A stretch of DNA of 64,000 nt. Source: Biomphalaria glabrata. Its lineage: Eukaryota; Mollusca; Gastropoda; Planorbidae. The stretch is taken from the NCBI RefSeq assembly GCF_947242115.1, contig NC_074711.1, forward strand, positions 40,763,265 through 40,827,264, read 5' to 3'. Both the position numbers and the translations under genes were made by a program. The notes beneath the pieces were generated by a model. The model saw only the letters and a program-made list of their open reading frames with translations, made no database searches and was not told where the DNA came from. Positions 12,209 to 24,685 of the stretch are shown here, piece by piece. Each line of letters opens with the position of its first letter. Position 1 is the stretch's first letter.

Positions 12209-13042
12209 ATAATATGATATTTATAACACACACGAATCAAGTTACTTCTTCTAGCATTTGAGTCTAGGGATGCTACCATTTAGGAGATTGTTGGCCGGAA
12301 AAAAAAGTCTTCAGGAAACTGTCAGTGGCCGGTGAAACACAACTATACAAAAGCAATTCACTTCAGAAAAAAAAATCAAATTGGTTCAAAAATAGGAATC
12401 TAGGTCACTTTACATTGAAAAAAAAGCTACATCTGCTTATGTTTTTTTAATGCCTCCATTTAATGGAATTTAAGCAATATTTTTTTTGGTTGAGAATGCT
12501 AACACACTTTCTATGAAGCATAATAAAAACCTTTACTAGGAAAAAATGCATGAAGGAGGCCTACTGCCACGGAGTGAGTGTTTGACCAGTTAGGGTGGGG
12601 GAGGGGGGCATCGGAAATTGAAAATACCCCTGGCCCCCACTTGAGGGGGGCTCAAATGAGTGAGTGTCCGAAATGTGTTTTTACATTAAATATTACGCCA
12701 TTATCTCAGTGTCATGATGTCGAATGTCAAATTGCAGGGGCCCCTAGATAGATCAACCCCTTTCCAGGCCCCGAAAATCCCTAGTAACGATACTGGTTAT
12801 ACTTAACTTTTTCTGTTATGTGAATACTTATTTTGCATAGCAGATTTTATGCAAAAATCATTATTTTAGTAGGAAACAATAACCTGAAGTCAAGTAAAGA
12901 TTTGACGATGTCAGTGGTATCAATATGAAATACATTGATATCAAAAGTCGGCTTTTTAAAACAACAACAATAAATCTGTCCGAGATCTAGATGACCCTGA
13001 CCGTAATCGTTTTTTTTTTAAGCATATACAAAACCAAAAGGA
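12209..13042. other. Intergenic, G-rich patch
   Basis: A G/C-rich stretch at 12590-12770 contains gggtgggggaggggggc and ggggcccc motifs and stands out in AT-rich surroundings; it may be an eroded mobile element. No gene was recognised. Confidence 0.4.
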
Positions 13043-13440
13043 GGGTGAACGACCTGAGTTCGAACTTATTGCTCACACCTCCTCAATCCGACATACAAAA
13101 TACTCTGTTTTTGAGGTGCATATGACTATAATGATTGTATAGTTATGTTTTGCTTGTTTCAAACTTAGTTTAAATCGACAACCTATAAAGGGGGCTAATT
13201 CAACTTTTACCACCACTTTAGTTAAGTACAATTTCTTTCCCTTGTTCGAGATACCAAACAAAATAAGTACCAATAGTTAATCAACTAATTGGTTAATTTC
13301 TTTTTATTGACTCTAATGTTGTCAGGTAGAAGAAATAATTGTGGACAATTTCAGCTTGATCCGAGATTGAGTGTACACACACACTTTCTTTTTGTACCAG
13401 GCCGACAGAGTGAGTTGATAGAAGCTTTGTAAATACAAAA
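13043..13440. mobile_element. Composite of SINE family C head and MITE-like repeat R3
   Basis: The left part (gaacgacctgagttcgaac) is, read on the minus strand, the B-box region of a tRNA-derived SINE. From about 13185 it continues into repeat R3: the phrases agttaatcaactaattggtt, cagcttgatccgagattg and ttgatagaagctttgtaaa. The same SINE-R3 order occurs at 45640-46087, so the two may form one composite unit. Confidence 0.65.
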
Positions 13441-13512
13441 CTTTTTTATAATTGTTCACTATGCTTTAGTCTGTATAACAGACATTCTTTCCACCCCCAA
13501 CATGCAGTAGAT

Positions 13513-13712
13513 CAGGGGTTTTCAGCCTGTGGGTCGCGACCCCCTTGGGGGTCGATTGACGATTTGCCAGGGGTCGCCTAAGACGATCCAAAAATATGGA
13601 TTGTTATTGACTACTCATCTATTGATGTATGTGTGTGTGCGGGGAGGGGGGTCGCGGCAGAGTGGGGGATTGTAAAGAGGGGTCGCCGAGCATAAAAGGT
13701 TGAGAACCGCTG
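13513..13712 (+). mobile_element. SPIN-like non-autonomous hAT element, copy 1
   Basis: A 200-bp element begins caggggttttcagcctgtgg and ends aaggttgagaaccgctg, with hAT-type inverted ends (CAGnGGTTnTCA). It is flanked by a perfect 8-bp target duplication, cagtagat (13505-13512 and 13713-13720). The internal blocks gtcgcgacccccttggggg and caggggtcgcc match, as I remember it, the SPIN family known for horizontal transfer among animals. A related copy lies at 22228. Confidence 0.88.
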
Positions 13713-13720
13713 CAGTAGAT

Positions 13721-14524
13721 ACTTAGAGACGCTGGAGATTGATAGGTCACACTCTTCGCAAGCCTGCATCCAACATAACTTGCATACAAATAAAGAGCAA
13801 GTTAAACCAGTTCAAAGAATAAACCAGATAAAATTTATATATTTATTTTAAACTCTTTCATTACACTAAGTCGTGAACTAATTTAACACTAAAAAAAAGT
13901 TGATTTCAGCAATCACAACAGCTTTATATCTCTCTCCCATTCTCTCCCTTGCATTGATGCTCATACGCCCATTTCGTTTCCTTCTCACTATCCGACTCAC
14001 TAGTTGCCAACGAGAACCCGGATACACTGGTATGTGTGGAGTCATGAGAAATCGCTGTTAGACAAATGGATCGATAGAATGGCGACGCGAAGGTACTCTC
14101 TAACTTGTTTGTGTTTATATGTGAGAGAGAGAGAGAGAGGTGTAGATGAAGGCTTTTAATAGGGCGACTAAGCGGGGCGCAACGTCCAATTGTCCCAAAA
14201 GCGAGACGATTCAAGTTAAAGAAAAACAAAAGCTATTCAACCATCTCATTTAGAATTAAAACATCTTGTACACAGTCTATAATGTCAATATATTGGATGT
14301 AAGCGAGAGAAGTAGTCTCCTGGGTCAGAGACGTAAAACTGCACTTAGTAGAACAGACATGCATTGTCCCGAACATAGACTTGATGAAAGACATTGATTA
14401 GGATAGAAGATGGATGAACAGTTCAAGCGCCCTCGCGCATTCTCTCGTCGATTCCAAATCCATTTTGCAGACCACTTGATAATTGCACAACGACTACTTG
14501 CGTAATACTGTGGCGTAGAGAGAA
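13721..14524. other. Intergenic with a GA tract
   Basis: A (GA)n tract lies near 14121-14139. Short frames here lack domains. No gene was recognised. Confidence 0.45.
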
Positions 14525-14763
14525 CATAGTGGACATAGATTGCTAAGTGGACATAGATTTAAAAATGGATATAGATTGCTAAGTGGACATAGGTTTTAAA
14601 ATGGACATAGATTGCTAAGTGGACATAGGTTTTAAAATGGATATAGATTGCTAAGCGGACATAGATTTTAAAATGGACATTGTTTGCTAAGTGGACATAG
14701 ATTTTAAAATGGACATAGATTGCTAAGTGGAAATAGATTTTAAAATGGACATAGATTGCTAAG
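14525..14763. repeat. 36-bp minisatellite, left block
   Basis: The unit ttttaaaatggacatagatt + gctaagtggacataga is repeated about 6.5 times. The array stops abruptly at 14763 inside a unit and resumes at 15681, so it was split by the element at 14764-15680. Confidence 0.9.
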
Positions 14764-15680
14764 CACTAGCGGATCCAGAACTTCGGAGTGGGGGGGGGCG
14801 ATTTTTTTCCAAACCCTAACCCTAATGCCCAGTAAACCCTAACCCTATGCATAAACGTGCGTACAGCATATATATATGAAAATAAAAAAAATAAAAAAGC
14901 AGTATTTCTTAACATTCGGCGAGAAAAAAAAAAGTCATGTTGAGGCCTTTCTCTTGATAGCTTGGGGTTCTGAAGGAGCACTGTAAGCCTCCTCATTGGG
15001 GTTCGGGGCAAAGCCCCGTCGCCAAAAACGTTTTCTTGTATTTTTCACTGCAGAAACGCATACTCCTGACATCTACAACTCATTATTAATTAGTGGTGTT
15101 CGGGGCGAAGCCCCGACGCCAAAAGCGTTATCTTATATATTTCACTGCAGAACGCATTCTCCTGGTATCTACATCTCACTATTTATCATTGGATTCGGGG
15201 CGATGAGAGGGCTAGAATGGGGAGGGCAATACAATCAATCCCCCCCCCCCCCACCGAATCGGCCAAGATACCAAAAAGGGAGAGACATCATATACACATT
15301 ATATTTTAATGCTAAAACTAATTTTGCTCACAAACTATGATTTCCCCATTAAAGTAGGACCGCCCCCCACTCAAAGGGTTTAGGTGGGAAGGGCAATAGA
15401 AGTATTCGCCTCTCCCCCCCCCCCCCCCCCCCAAAATCGGCCAACAGGGGAACGACATAATAAAAAGATTGGTTAAAACACTAATAACAAGTTTTAATCA
15501 TATAGATATTTAATTGATATTGTTAGCAAGCTTTGATTTCTACAAATAAATTGGACCGCCCCCCCCCCCCTTACTCGAAACTGTATGGAAAGGGGGGGGC
15601 GGGATTGATGCCATCCCCCCCCCCTCCCGACCACATTAAGTCAGCCAACATACTAAAAAAAGTTGAAATATAAATAAAAA
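14764..15680. mobile_element. Unclassified interspersed element inserted in the 36-bp array
   Basis: This 917-bp insert holds an interstitial telomere-type motif (aaaccctaaccctaa, twice, 14814-14846), two palindromic blocks of the form ttcggggc(a/g)aagccccg (15002, 15099), poly-C/poly-G runs and the recurring phrase ctgcagaaacgcatactcct. Related fragments lie at 31497-31560 (other orientation) and 61489-61530. Long frames across it are chance. It is probably a degenerate DNA transposon, or several nested ones; no coding domain or target duplication was found. Confidence 0.55.
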
Positions 15681-15848
15681 GGACATATGTTTTAAAATGG
15701 GCATAGATTACTAAGTGGACATAGATTTTAAAATGGACATAGATTGCTAAGTGGACATAGATTTTAAAATGGACATAGATTGCTAAGTGGACATAGATTT
15801 TAAAATGGACATAGATTGCTAAGTGGACATAGATTTTAAAATGGATAA
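15681..15848. repeat. 36-bp minisatellite, right block
   Basis: The 36-bp unit of 14525-14763 continues here in the same phase orientation for about 4.7 copies. A minus-strand open frame (repeated IYVH.. phrases) is a by-product of the period. Confidence 0.9.
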
Positions 15849-16900
15849 ATATTGTGAAGGGAACAAGTATGATTGTCATTATTATTATTTCAATTATTTC
15901 CAATTCTCTGTTATCGAACGTTGCTAATAACAGCGGAGAAAGTCAAGTAATCGCTTTGTCACAAAAACCTATATACACACACACAAGCACACTTTAATCT
16001 ATTCTAATGAAGAGTGCTAGGCAAAATGTTCACACTGTATGCAGTCAGACTAACATCTTCTTATCATCTCTTAGGGCGTTAGGCTAACATCTAGTGAGTA
16101 AAATCAAGCCACTAACGTGACGACTCCAATTCAGTTTCTGACAACTTAATTTACTTTTCAAAATCTAGCGATTTGTGTCTGTACACAATTAGCGTAGAAT
16201 AATATAATCTGCCATTATTTACTGTATGTCTGTGCACTTGACTGTACTTCTATGCACTTCATTGTACTTTTGTGCACTTGACTGTACTTCTGTGCACTTC
16301 ACTCTTCCCAACAGTATCGAGCCGTATTCTGCTCTTATTAACTGTTCCGAGTTGTACTCCACAGTACCAACTCTTAGCTGTACCTAGTTTTGTCCACTCC
16401 AGTTAACTCTACTAAAGATCCTCTGCAAACAGAATTCATCTACACTAATGATGCAATTACTGTTGCTAAATCTGTTACTTAGCTTCAGACCCTGACCCAC
16501 GAACAGTCAGCTGTTTGCCATATATTTATAAGGCTTGTCTTCGGTTCCTAAGATTAGAGAAGAGTTGGACTTGTAGAAGTTCAATATTTCACGTTGCTAG
16601 TTGGACTTAAATACTAGTCATAGCAAGACCAAAATACTAGTTCAAAACACAATGGGAAGGGAAACTCCGAAATGGGAGCTGCGACTTGTCTGTTCGCGTC
16701 CGTCTCGGACCAGTGTGAACGACAATTAGTTTAATGAGTGGTATTAGCCTCGGCAACCAAGCCAATTACCACTTGAAAAGTACTGTGAGTGCAGGCTGAA
16801 GGAAAGGCACTATTTTATAATGCACACCTCCTTAATCTTCGGAATCGAAGACAAGCCTTGAATATCGTGAACTTTGACATGTGCTAGTGCACGAAGTAAG
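15849..16900. other. Intergenic, short imperfect repeats
   Basis: At 16228-16310 a phrase like cttgactgtacttctgtgca recurs four times in about 80 bp. Nothing else was recognised. Confidence 0.45.
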
Positions 16901-17111
16901 TCAAGTTCCCCTTTCAGACCCTGTGGTCTATTGGGCAGATGATCAAAAGGTCATCTGATTCTGTGGCCCACTGTGTCAATCGACTTTATTTTTCCCCAAG
17001 TAATGTCAGGTATCCATTAGATCTCAGAGGGGCCGCAGAGATCCGGAAAAAAAATCTTCACAAGGATTAGAACCCAGGACTCAAGCGCTTTACCACTCAG
17101 CCACCGCGCCT
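16901..17111 (-). mobile_element. tRNA-derived SINE, family B, copy 1
   Basis: Read on the minus strand, it starts with a tRNA-like head: A-box-like ggctgagtggtaaagcgctt and B-box-like gggttctaatcc. The body ends near the phrase ctttcagaccctgtggtct (plus strand). A second, more diverged copy in the same orientation lies in SUGCT at 34797-35020. It has no coding capacity. Confidence 0.8.
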
Positions 17112-18314
17112 GATAAAAAAGACTAAGGAAAAGGTTAAAAAAAATTATTTGTTGCTGTTCAAGCATTTTTTAAAAACATTTTCATCGCATTTGAATGTGG
17201 GTCGGGGTCGTTTAAATTTGCAACGGAGACCAGGCGCACACTTGCCACCATGTCAGAAAAGTTTCTCTTCCATTTCCAGGTATACATTCCCACACCTACA
17301 CCAAAACATAGCACGACCGTCCAGCATACACCCCGACATTACTAACAATAGACTCACACTCTCCCTCTTACGTTTATCTTTATCTATATTTCTAGACAGT
17401 AAATCTTAGTACGGGCTCAAGGTGCATGAAAGACTTCCAGACCATTGACGTTGACTGGTTGTCGCTAGGCCGAGAGGATTGCGTGAGACAGAGAACTTTG
17501 GAGAATGTTGGCAGCCCGGTGCGGCGTACAGGGCGGGTAACTAACTTCAAGGTGGATAGATATACTCAGAGAAAGAGAGAGAAAAAAATAGGGAAACTTG
17601 GATAGATAGGTATATACTCAGAGAGAGAGAATAGACACTCTGAGATATCTAGATCGTTTGTCAAAACGTGGTCAAAATATGACACTTTTCTTGAAGTAGA
17701 CGCAGTTCTAGCAGTAAAAAAAAAAATCGAGATAATTGACTTTTATCCCAAAATTAAAAATGATTTAAAAAAAAATAAAAAAAACAACTTAAATTGTTGG
17801 GCTTGCTTTTAAAGGGGGAAAAAAAGGGACAAAATAAACTTGAGTTTAAATGCACAGTTTATTTGCGTCCCTTTTAAATGTATGACGACAAATTGAAAAT
17901 AAAACAGTAATAAGTACAAATAAAGAATCAAGTTATCATGAAAAGATTAATTTTTTAAAATTGTCTCAACGAACAGTCTGTGTCTCTAATACATTACATA
18001 AATATAAAAAGAAAAGAAATATAAAGAAATAATGTGGAAAAACAAAGGCATTGTATAATACGACTTTCAATTATTAATTTATTTATTACGTTTTGTTACG
18101 GTCGTAGCGCAGAATGGTGTGAATGGAAAATGGTGCGAATTTGGTTATTGAATGAAAGGGATGTTAAAAAGTGGAAGCCGGAAGAGATGGACACGAAGAG
18201 AGTTGAAAAATATAATGTCATTTGCGATAATATGAAAGTATTTTTAGATTAGAACCTGAGAGTGTCTTATTTGTGAAGAGTCTTGTGTCGTAACACATTT
18301 ATGATATGTATAGT
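17112..18314. other. No recognisable feature
   Basis: AT-rich intergenic DNA. Reading frames at 17149 and 18034 have no recognised domain or splice support. Confidence 0.45.
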
Positions 18315-18470
18315 GCCATTATGGAATGGAATGGGTTGCCTGAATCAGCCAGGAAAACCAACGACTTGGCAGAGTTTAAGTCACATGCATGACTAGATTG
18401 ACACATGAAATACGTGGTACGTAATTATCTTCTTTGTTGAAGTAACGTCTGTAATTTATAAGATAAGAGA
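18315..18470 (+). mobile_element. 3' end of a LINE (ORF2 C-terminus and tail)
   Basis: Codons from 18327 read WNGLPESARKTNDLAEFKSH and one more residue, then stop at 18390-18392. This is the typical C-terminal end of a non-LTR retrotransposon ORF2. A short 3' UTR follows (gaagtaacgtctgtaattta) and ends in an ataag-type tail. The copy is heavily 5'-truncated, as is usual for LINEs. A fragment of the same tail lies at 11850. Confidence 0.75.
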
Positions 18471-20239
18471 CACGTAAATAGTCGGAAGTGCGAATACACA
18501 TGATGAGGAGATTATATTTTATGAGGAGATTATATTTTATGTGACTCTACCGTTAGAGCACATGCCGTTCGGTTGGACTAACCTAAATTGTTATCGATAC
18601 ATTTATTTGGTTTGAATGGAATACAAGAAGCCAATGATGCACTGTGGTGTCGCAAACCGGCACCAAACACTGCCTCTTGGCCTATTAAAGAACGGTACAT
18701 CTGAACTATGACCGATGCTAAGTGAATGATCGTGACATGGAATACGACAAAAAAAAAAACACATGACTTAGTAGAGTGTCCTAGTTTAGTTACACAGTAT
18801 GGTATATTTGTAGATAAATATAGTGTGTATTGTTCTGAGTGTAGTAGTGACGTAGACAGACGAATGACGTTGCGGGCTAAATGAAGAACAAGATGGCTAG
18901 AGCAGGTTGAATAGTGCTAGAGACGGAGCAGTAACGACGGATTAGAAGACGAGACAAACATCCCATTTGTGAATGAATACATCCTTTGAAACAGTAAGAA
19001 GTATTAACGTCGTCTGTCTTGTTAATTGTAATGTCCCTTGGCTAGTTTAGACTAGTTGGTGAAATAATATCGGTTTTGCACAGCACACACGATCCTAGCC
19101 AGAACACTAGATAGAGTCCTCCTTTAAGTTAAGACCCAGTCCGTGCCACTGAACGATATCCCATCTCTTCCTTGGCCTGGAGAAATGAAAACATTTTGAC
19201 GTCATTAAAAAAAAAGCCAGCTCTGAGTATGTGATGATTTCCATGATATTTCCATTTACTTTTAATTTTACTGTTGAAATTACGTCAAGGTTACTGTTAC
19301 TGCTAGAATGACCTTATAGCCGTCATCACTGAGGCACAATTAACGCACTATAGAGGGTAGAGGTTTGGTGAACTATTAATGTATGCAGGCAGAAATGGGC
19401 GATTGTATTAGCTGACTAGTTGTTAACTAAAAACAAAAAGATACAACACTAGATTGAAAAACAAATCTGTGCTGAAATACAATAAACAATCAAAAGAATT
19501 TCATTAAGAAATGTTTAACAAAGCAACGTATTGATCTCGAGGCCTTCGCTAGCTACAGAAACAATTTAACAACAAACACAAACTTCGAATGAAAACGCTT
19601 TTGTTCGATGCTGAAAAACAATTGAAACAAGAATAGTCCCATGCAGAATTAAAAGGGCAGGAAATCGAAAAGGCAGGACGAATTGTTTGCATTGTCAACT
19701 CTACAATCCTACTTCACGCTGTAGGCCTAACGAATTAGGTGTATACGTTAAAAAAGAAAATACTTGTATAAGAAAACAATGTGTCCGAGAAGGAAGAGGC
19801 CCTGCACCAACGCACTCTCCAATGATCCCGAAAAAGTGTTTTACTTTTAATTTGCAAACGTTTTGAATCTGTATTTCGCCCACTGACCTAACAAAGAGGG
19901 CACCACAAATTGTAAGAACAATAACAACAAAAGACAACTTTTACATTGAACTTAGAATTAGCCTTCTCCCTTTAAGCCACTTGAGTATGATCCACATAGC
20001 CAACGAAATCTGACGGAAGTCGCACCGTGTTTTCAATCCTTTTCAAGATGATAGCACTTGCCATCTCAAGGTCTAGAACACAGTGCCCTCATTCATTCAG
20101 ATAAACTTCAAACGATGCTCCTTGGAAAAAGTGAGGACATTCATTGCCAATGTTTACAGGGAAAACCCTCGCTACTGTCTGCCCAGTGTGCCAACTCTCT
20201 TGAAAAACAACTACGGTGTCCTAGTGCAGTGATTTCAAG

Positions 20240-20240
<1 letters not shown>
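18471..20240. other. No recognisable feature
   Basis: About 1.8 kb of intergenic DNA. A 78-codon minus frame at 19701-19937 begins with a hydrophobic stretch but has no recognised domain and is not called. Confidence 0.45.
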
Positions 20241-20336
<96 letters not shown>

Positions 20337-20355
20337 ATCTATCTATCTATCTATC

Positions 20356-20393
<38 letters not shown>

Positions 20394-20490
20394 GAGAGAG
20401 AGCGAGAGAGACAGAGGAAGAGAGAGAGAGAGAGAGAAAAAGAGAGAAAGAGGGACAGAGAGAAAAAAACGAGAGGGAGAGAGAGAGAGC
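20241..20490. repeat. (TATC)n then (GA)n compound microsatellite
   Basis: About 28 tatc units (20241-20355, one imperfection near 20335) pass directly into a purine tract of ga/gaaa/gaga (20356-20490). The open frame across it (IYLS repeats then RERE repeats) is a by-product. Confidence 0.97.
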
Positions 20491-21055
20491 CTAAGACATT
20501 CTCCATTCACATTTCCTCTATAAAATAGCCTTCCTAAGATTTCGATGGTCTAATAGTTAGTAACACTGAAGTTATAAATTGTCTGTAAAAACAAAATGCA
20601 AGCCTACGTGTCATGTTGACAACAACGTTCTGAGACTGTTTTTGGATCAATAATTTCATCTCGAACAGATGACAGAAATTTAGCGGATTAATTTGTCCTA
20701 GAATGTATCTCTAAATCCTTTAAGATCTTCCACAGAAGTGTCAGGGCAAGGGCCGGGAGGGTGACCTGGTTCAAATGTAGGGAATCGAAGTTGATCTAAC
20801 TTTTTTTTTTTGTTATTTGATGATTGATATTTAAAGTATTCTGGGATATAAAAAAGAAAACATTTGGAGCGCCGCTAGAATTGTCAGTGGGGGTCCAATA
20901 TGTAGTCTTTAACGCCCCATAACTACCCCATTTACCCTCCCTTTCGCGACGCCTAATTAGACACCGCTCTTCGTGCTCTATGGGGTTGTAAACTTTGTAT
21001 TCTTTTTAATGCAAATAAAACATGATATATTGTACATAGAGAACATGTCAAGTAT
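20491..21055. other. No recognisable feature
   Basis: Intergenic DNA between a microsatellite and a minisatellite; nothing recognised. Confidence 0.45.
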
Positions 21056-21612
21056 ATAGACCTAGAACACGTACAACAGAACACATAGAACATATACAGC
21101 ATAAAGATCACTTAAAACAGAACACATAGAACATATACAGCATATAGATCACGTACAACAGAACACATAGAACATATACAGCATATAGATCATTAAAACA
21201 GAACACATAGAACATATACAGCATATAGATCACGTACAACACAACACATAGAACATATACAGCATATAGATCACTTAAAACAGAACACATAGAACATATA
21301 CAGCATATAGATCACGTACAACAGAACACATAGAACATATACAGCATATAGATCACGTACAACAGAACACACAGAACATATACAGCATATAGATCACGTA
21401 CAACAGAACACACAGAACATATACAGCATATAGATCACTTAAAACAGAACACATAGAACATATACAGCATATAGATCACGTACAACAGAACACATAGAAC
21501 ATATACAGCATATAGATCACGTACAACAGAACACATAGAACATATACAGCATATAGATCACTTAAAACAGAACACATAGAACATATACAGCATATAGATC
21601 ACGTACAACAGA
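21056..21612. repeat. 41-bp minisatellite, about 13.5 copies
   Basis: The unit is catagaacatatacagcata + tagatcacnt(a/c)nnacagaaca. Two unit types, one with cacttaaaacag and one with cacgtacaacag, alternate irregularly along the array. It has no coding signal beyond a short minus-strand by-product frame. Confidence 0.95.
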
Positions 21613-22219
21613 AACAAAGATAGACAAATACAACATATAGATTTGGTAGAAGAGCCTAGCCGAAACGTCTTCTCCGAGCTGGCAAGATAAGATTAACTCA
21701 CAAGAAATGTAGGGAAAAAAACAGACACTTTGACTTTATTTTAATTATTATAGGCTATCTGAGACGCAGATTTCAACAAACAGACTTTTGTTTTTAAGTT
21801 GTTTCTTTAAATAAAACACACGCTCTTCATTCGTTGATCTTTTGCTTCTTTCATCCAAGCTCTCAGCTCTCAATCTACCAGGTGATACAGTTTTGCTTTA
21901 GTTCAGTGTTTCCCAAACTGTTTCCATAACGGAACACTTGGCACATTCGGAGAATTCAGTGGAACACTGTTTATGTTTTTTAGGATGGATTTTTTTCTAT
22001 TAGTTAAAATTAAAAATAGCAATTTATAAATATATTCATGACTTTTATGGTATTATATCCTGAAAGAGAATAAGTTCTTGATATCAGGCATGATATCAGC
22101 AGTCTGAATTCCAACATCTGATGTGGCGTCATTTGGCCTTTTTCTATACTTTTGACTTTGTTGCAACATAAAAATAAAAAGAACAACTTGTTTCAGACAA
22201 ATAGCCTTGACCTTAGAGA
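21613..22219. other. Intergenic with a possible hAT end
   Basis: At 21905 the phrase cagtgtttcccaaactgttt resembles a hAT-type terminal sequence, but no matching inverted end was found nearby. Otherwise nothing was recognised. Confidence 0.35.
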
Positions 22220-22227
22220 CTGTAGGA

Positions 22228-22425
22228 CAGCGGTTCTCAACCTTCTATGCTCGGCGACCCCTTTTTACAATCCCCCACTCTTCCGCAACCCCCCGCACAC
22301 ACACACATATACAGCAATAGAAGATTAGACAATAACAATCCTTATTTTCGATGGTCTTTGACGACCCCTGGCAAATCGTCAATCGACCCCCAAGGGGGTC
22401 GCGACCCACAGGTTGAGAACCCCTG
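22228..22425 (-). mobile_element. SPIN-like non-autonomous hAT element, copy 2
   Basis: A 198-bp relative of 13513-13712 in the opposite orientation, beginning cagcggttctcaacc and ending ggttgagaacccctg. It is flanked by a perfect 8-bp duplication, ctgtagga (22220-22227 and 22426-22433). Both chance reading frames across it are non-coding. Two copies with intact ends and duplications show past hAT mobilisation here. Confidence 0.88.
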
Positions 22426-22672
22426 CTGTAGGAACTGAAGTACAATAACGAGCAGCTTGTTTTTAAAGATTGTGTAACTCTTCAGACAATCTCAACCAGA
22501 AATCATTTTTTTTTATCTTTGTTTCAAATTAGAGTTAGAATCTATATCAGTTCAAAGTCTGTGTTATAGAATTAATTTTGTTAACAAGAAAAACAAATAA
22601 AAATATTTTTTTATTTCTGCATTTACCTAGAGATTAATTAACGTGCAAGCCTACTAATTATTATTCCAGTAG

Positions 22673-23224
22673 TTCATGGAACACACAGTCAGGCCTCATG
22701 GAACACACAGTCAGGCCTCATGGAACATACAGTCAGGCCTCATGGAACACACAATCAGGCCTCATGGAACATACAGTCAGGCCTCATGGAACATACAGTC
22801 AGGCCTCATGGAACATACAGTCAGGCCTCATGGAACACACATTCAGGCCTCATGGAACACACAGTCAGGCCTCATGGAACACACATTCAGGTCTCATGGA
22901 ACACACATTCAGGCCTCATGGAACATACAGTCAGGCCTCATGGAACACACATTCAGGCCTCATGGAACACACAGTCAGGCCTCATGGAACACACATTCAG
23001 GCCTCATGGAACACACAGTCAGGCCTCATGGAACACACATTCAGGCCTCATGGAACACACAGTCAGGCCTCATGGAACACACATTCAGGCCTCATGGAAC
23101 ACACAGTCAGGCCTCATGGAACACAGTCAGGCCTCATGGAACACACATTCAGGCCTCATGGAACACACATTCAGGCCTCATGGAACACACAGTCAGGCCT
23201 CATGGAACACGCATTCAGGCCTAA
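22673..23224. repeat. 22-bp minisatellite, about 25 copies
   Basis: The unit catggaacacacagtcaggcct varies at acaca/ataca and agtc/attc. Since 22 is not a multiple of three and the unit lacks stops, all three plus frames stay open for about 180-200 codons. That rules out reading any one frame as a gene on length alone. Confidence 0.95.
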
Positions 23225-23244
23225 TGGGGGGGGGGGTTCAAACT

Positions 23245-23500
23245 CAAAATTATTCAGCTTTTACCACCATTTCAGTCAAGTAAAATTTTTTCCTTTCTCA
23301 AGATACCAAATAAAATAAATAATTACCAATAGTTAATTAACTAATTCTTTTATTATTATTATTATTATCGATTCTTGTGTTGTCAGGTAAAAGAAATAAT
23401 TGTTCAAAATTTCAGCTTGATCCGAGATTGGGTGTCGAAGAAATAACATGTACAAACTTTTTACCAGACAGACAGTGAGCTGATATAAGCTTTGTGAAAA
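23245..23500 (+). mobile_element. MITE-like repeat R3, copy
   Basis: It contains the R3 phrases ccaatagttaattaactaat, cagcttgatccgagattggg, aactttttaccagacagac and gctgatataagctttgtg. It starts directly after the 22-bp array and a poly-G run. It is non-coding. Confidence 0.7.
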
Positions 23501-24430
23501 TAAAGAAGAAAAAAAAAACAAGTAAAAAAAAAGTTGGTATCGCATCCTCAAGTTAAGAAAACATATTGTTAATAACAACATTTTCAAGCTATTTCTTTTA
23601 GCCTATTCGTTGTGCATCTCTTTTCTTTACACTATTCAATCCAGATATCCAGACGAGCTGATCTACCTACGATAAGTTATGTACTTTTCTATAGAAACAT
23701 GTTATTAGCAGACGTAGTCTGGATTAGTAAAAGGTTGTTTGAGAAAGGGTGAGGAAACATAAAAAAAAGTGTTTAACATAAATACAATATTCGTCCCAAT
23801 AGCTTGTCTCCCCTCCTACCCCAATGATTGTCCACAACTTGAGTTTACCGACACTCCTGAAGAAAAAGATCTACTGTTTACTAACACGGTAGGCCAGTAA
23901 AGCGTGGATCAAACATTCAGACAGGTCACGCCAGGTGAAACTTTTTTTTTCAAAAGTTGTTGACCCGTGACACAGTGTAATCACGTGTCAGACAGAACGA
24001 GGGGGGGGGGGCTACAACAACAATAACAAAGAAACTCACCAACGTCTCTATCACGTGACAGAACACCGCCGATATAACACAGGATCAAACAGACAACACC
24101 GTTCAATGCTGGCATCTTTCAGTATAGAATCAAAAATTCACTTTGGCCTAATTAAGGTTTGAAATAAACACGCCTGTAGTCTTTGTGTCCTCACATTTGA
24201 ATTCATCCGCGTTACAGAGTGTCACCACTCACCTTTAAAGCACACATTATCAAGTTTATCGTTACATTAGATCTGGATTACACATTGATAGAAAGTAAAT
24301 CCCAAGTGTTAAACACATTCGTCAATGGAGAACAAACAATGAAGATATTCGAACTAATGATAAAAATAATAATCGTCAAAAGCAGTTAAGATTTAAAGCA
24401 GTGGTCAGTGAAGCTGTTCTCGCTGTTGAC
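23501..24430. other. No recognisable feature
   Basis: Intergenic DNA with homopolymer runs (poly-G at 24001); nothing recognised. Confidence 0.45.
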
Positions 24431-24685
24431 TAGGTTTGTACTATGTTCGGCACGCGCTTTCTTTTTTTCTCTCCCCTATAGCGTGGCTTTATGTTATTGA
24501 GACTTTGGGTGTTGAATCTTTGTGCCGAGAGCGTGGGGGCTCACAGCTGCTGTTTCGTTCGTTACGCGCTGCTAAACACTGCGACTCGCCGGCAGACTTG
24601 TCGGTGTGATTGGACAGTTTCTTTGTGTGATTGTCTATATATAGTGTGTGTGTGTGTGATGGACATGAGGGGAGGGTGCTTACAG
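24431..24685 (+). other. Possible non-coding first exon or promoter island
   Basis: A locally GC-rich stretch (cgcgctttc, gttacgcgctgc, cgccggcagac) ends in an excellent splice-donor match, ttacag|gtaagatg, at 24686. The 79-codon frame across it is not recognisable as a protein. A first untranslated exon of a + strand gene would look like this, but no downstream exon was identified, so this is only a candidate. Confidence 0.2.

Noticed and set aside
19701-19937. Minus-strand frame with hydrophobic start
   Set aside because: Short, no family resemblance, no promoter or splice evidence.
21905-22219. hAT element starting cagtgtttcccaaact
   Set aside because: No matching inverted end or 8-bp duplication was found; only the one end resembles hAT.
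22676-23318. Three overlapping 180-200-codon frames
   Set aside because: A stop-free 22-bp unit keeps all three frames open; no frame is favoured.
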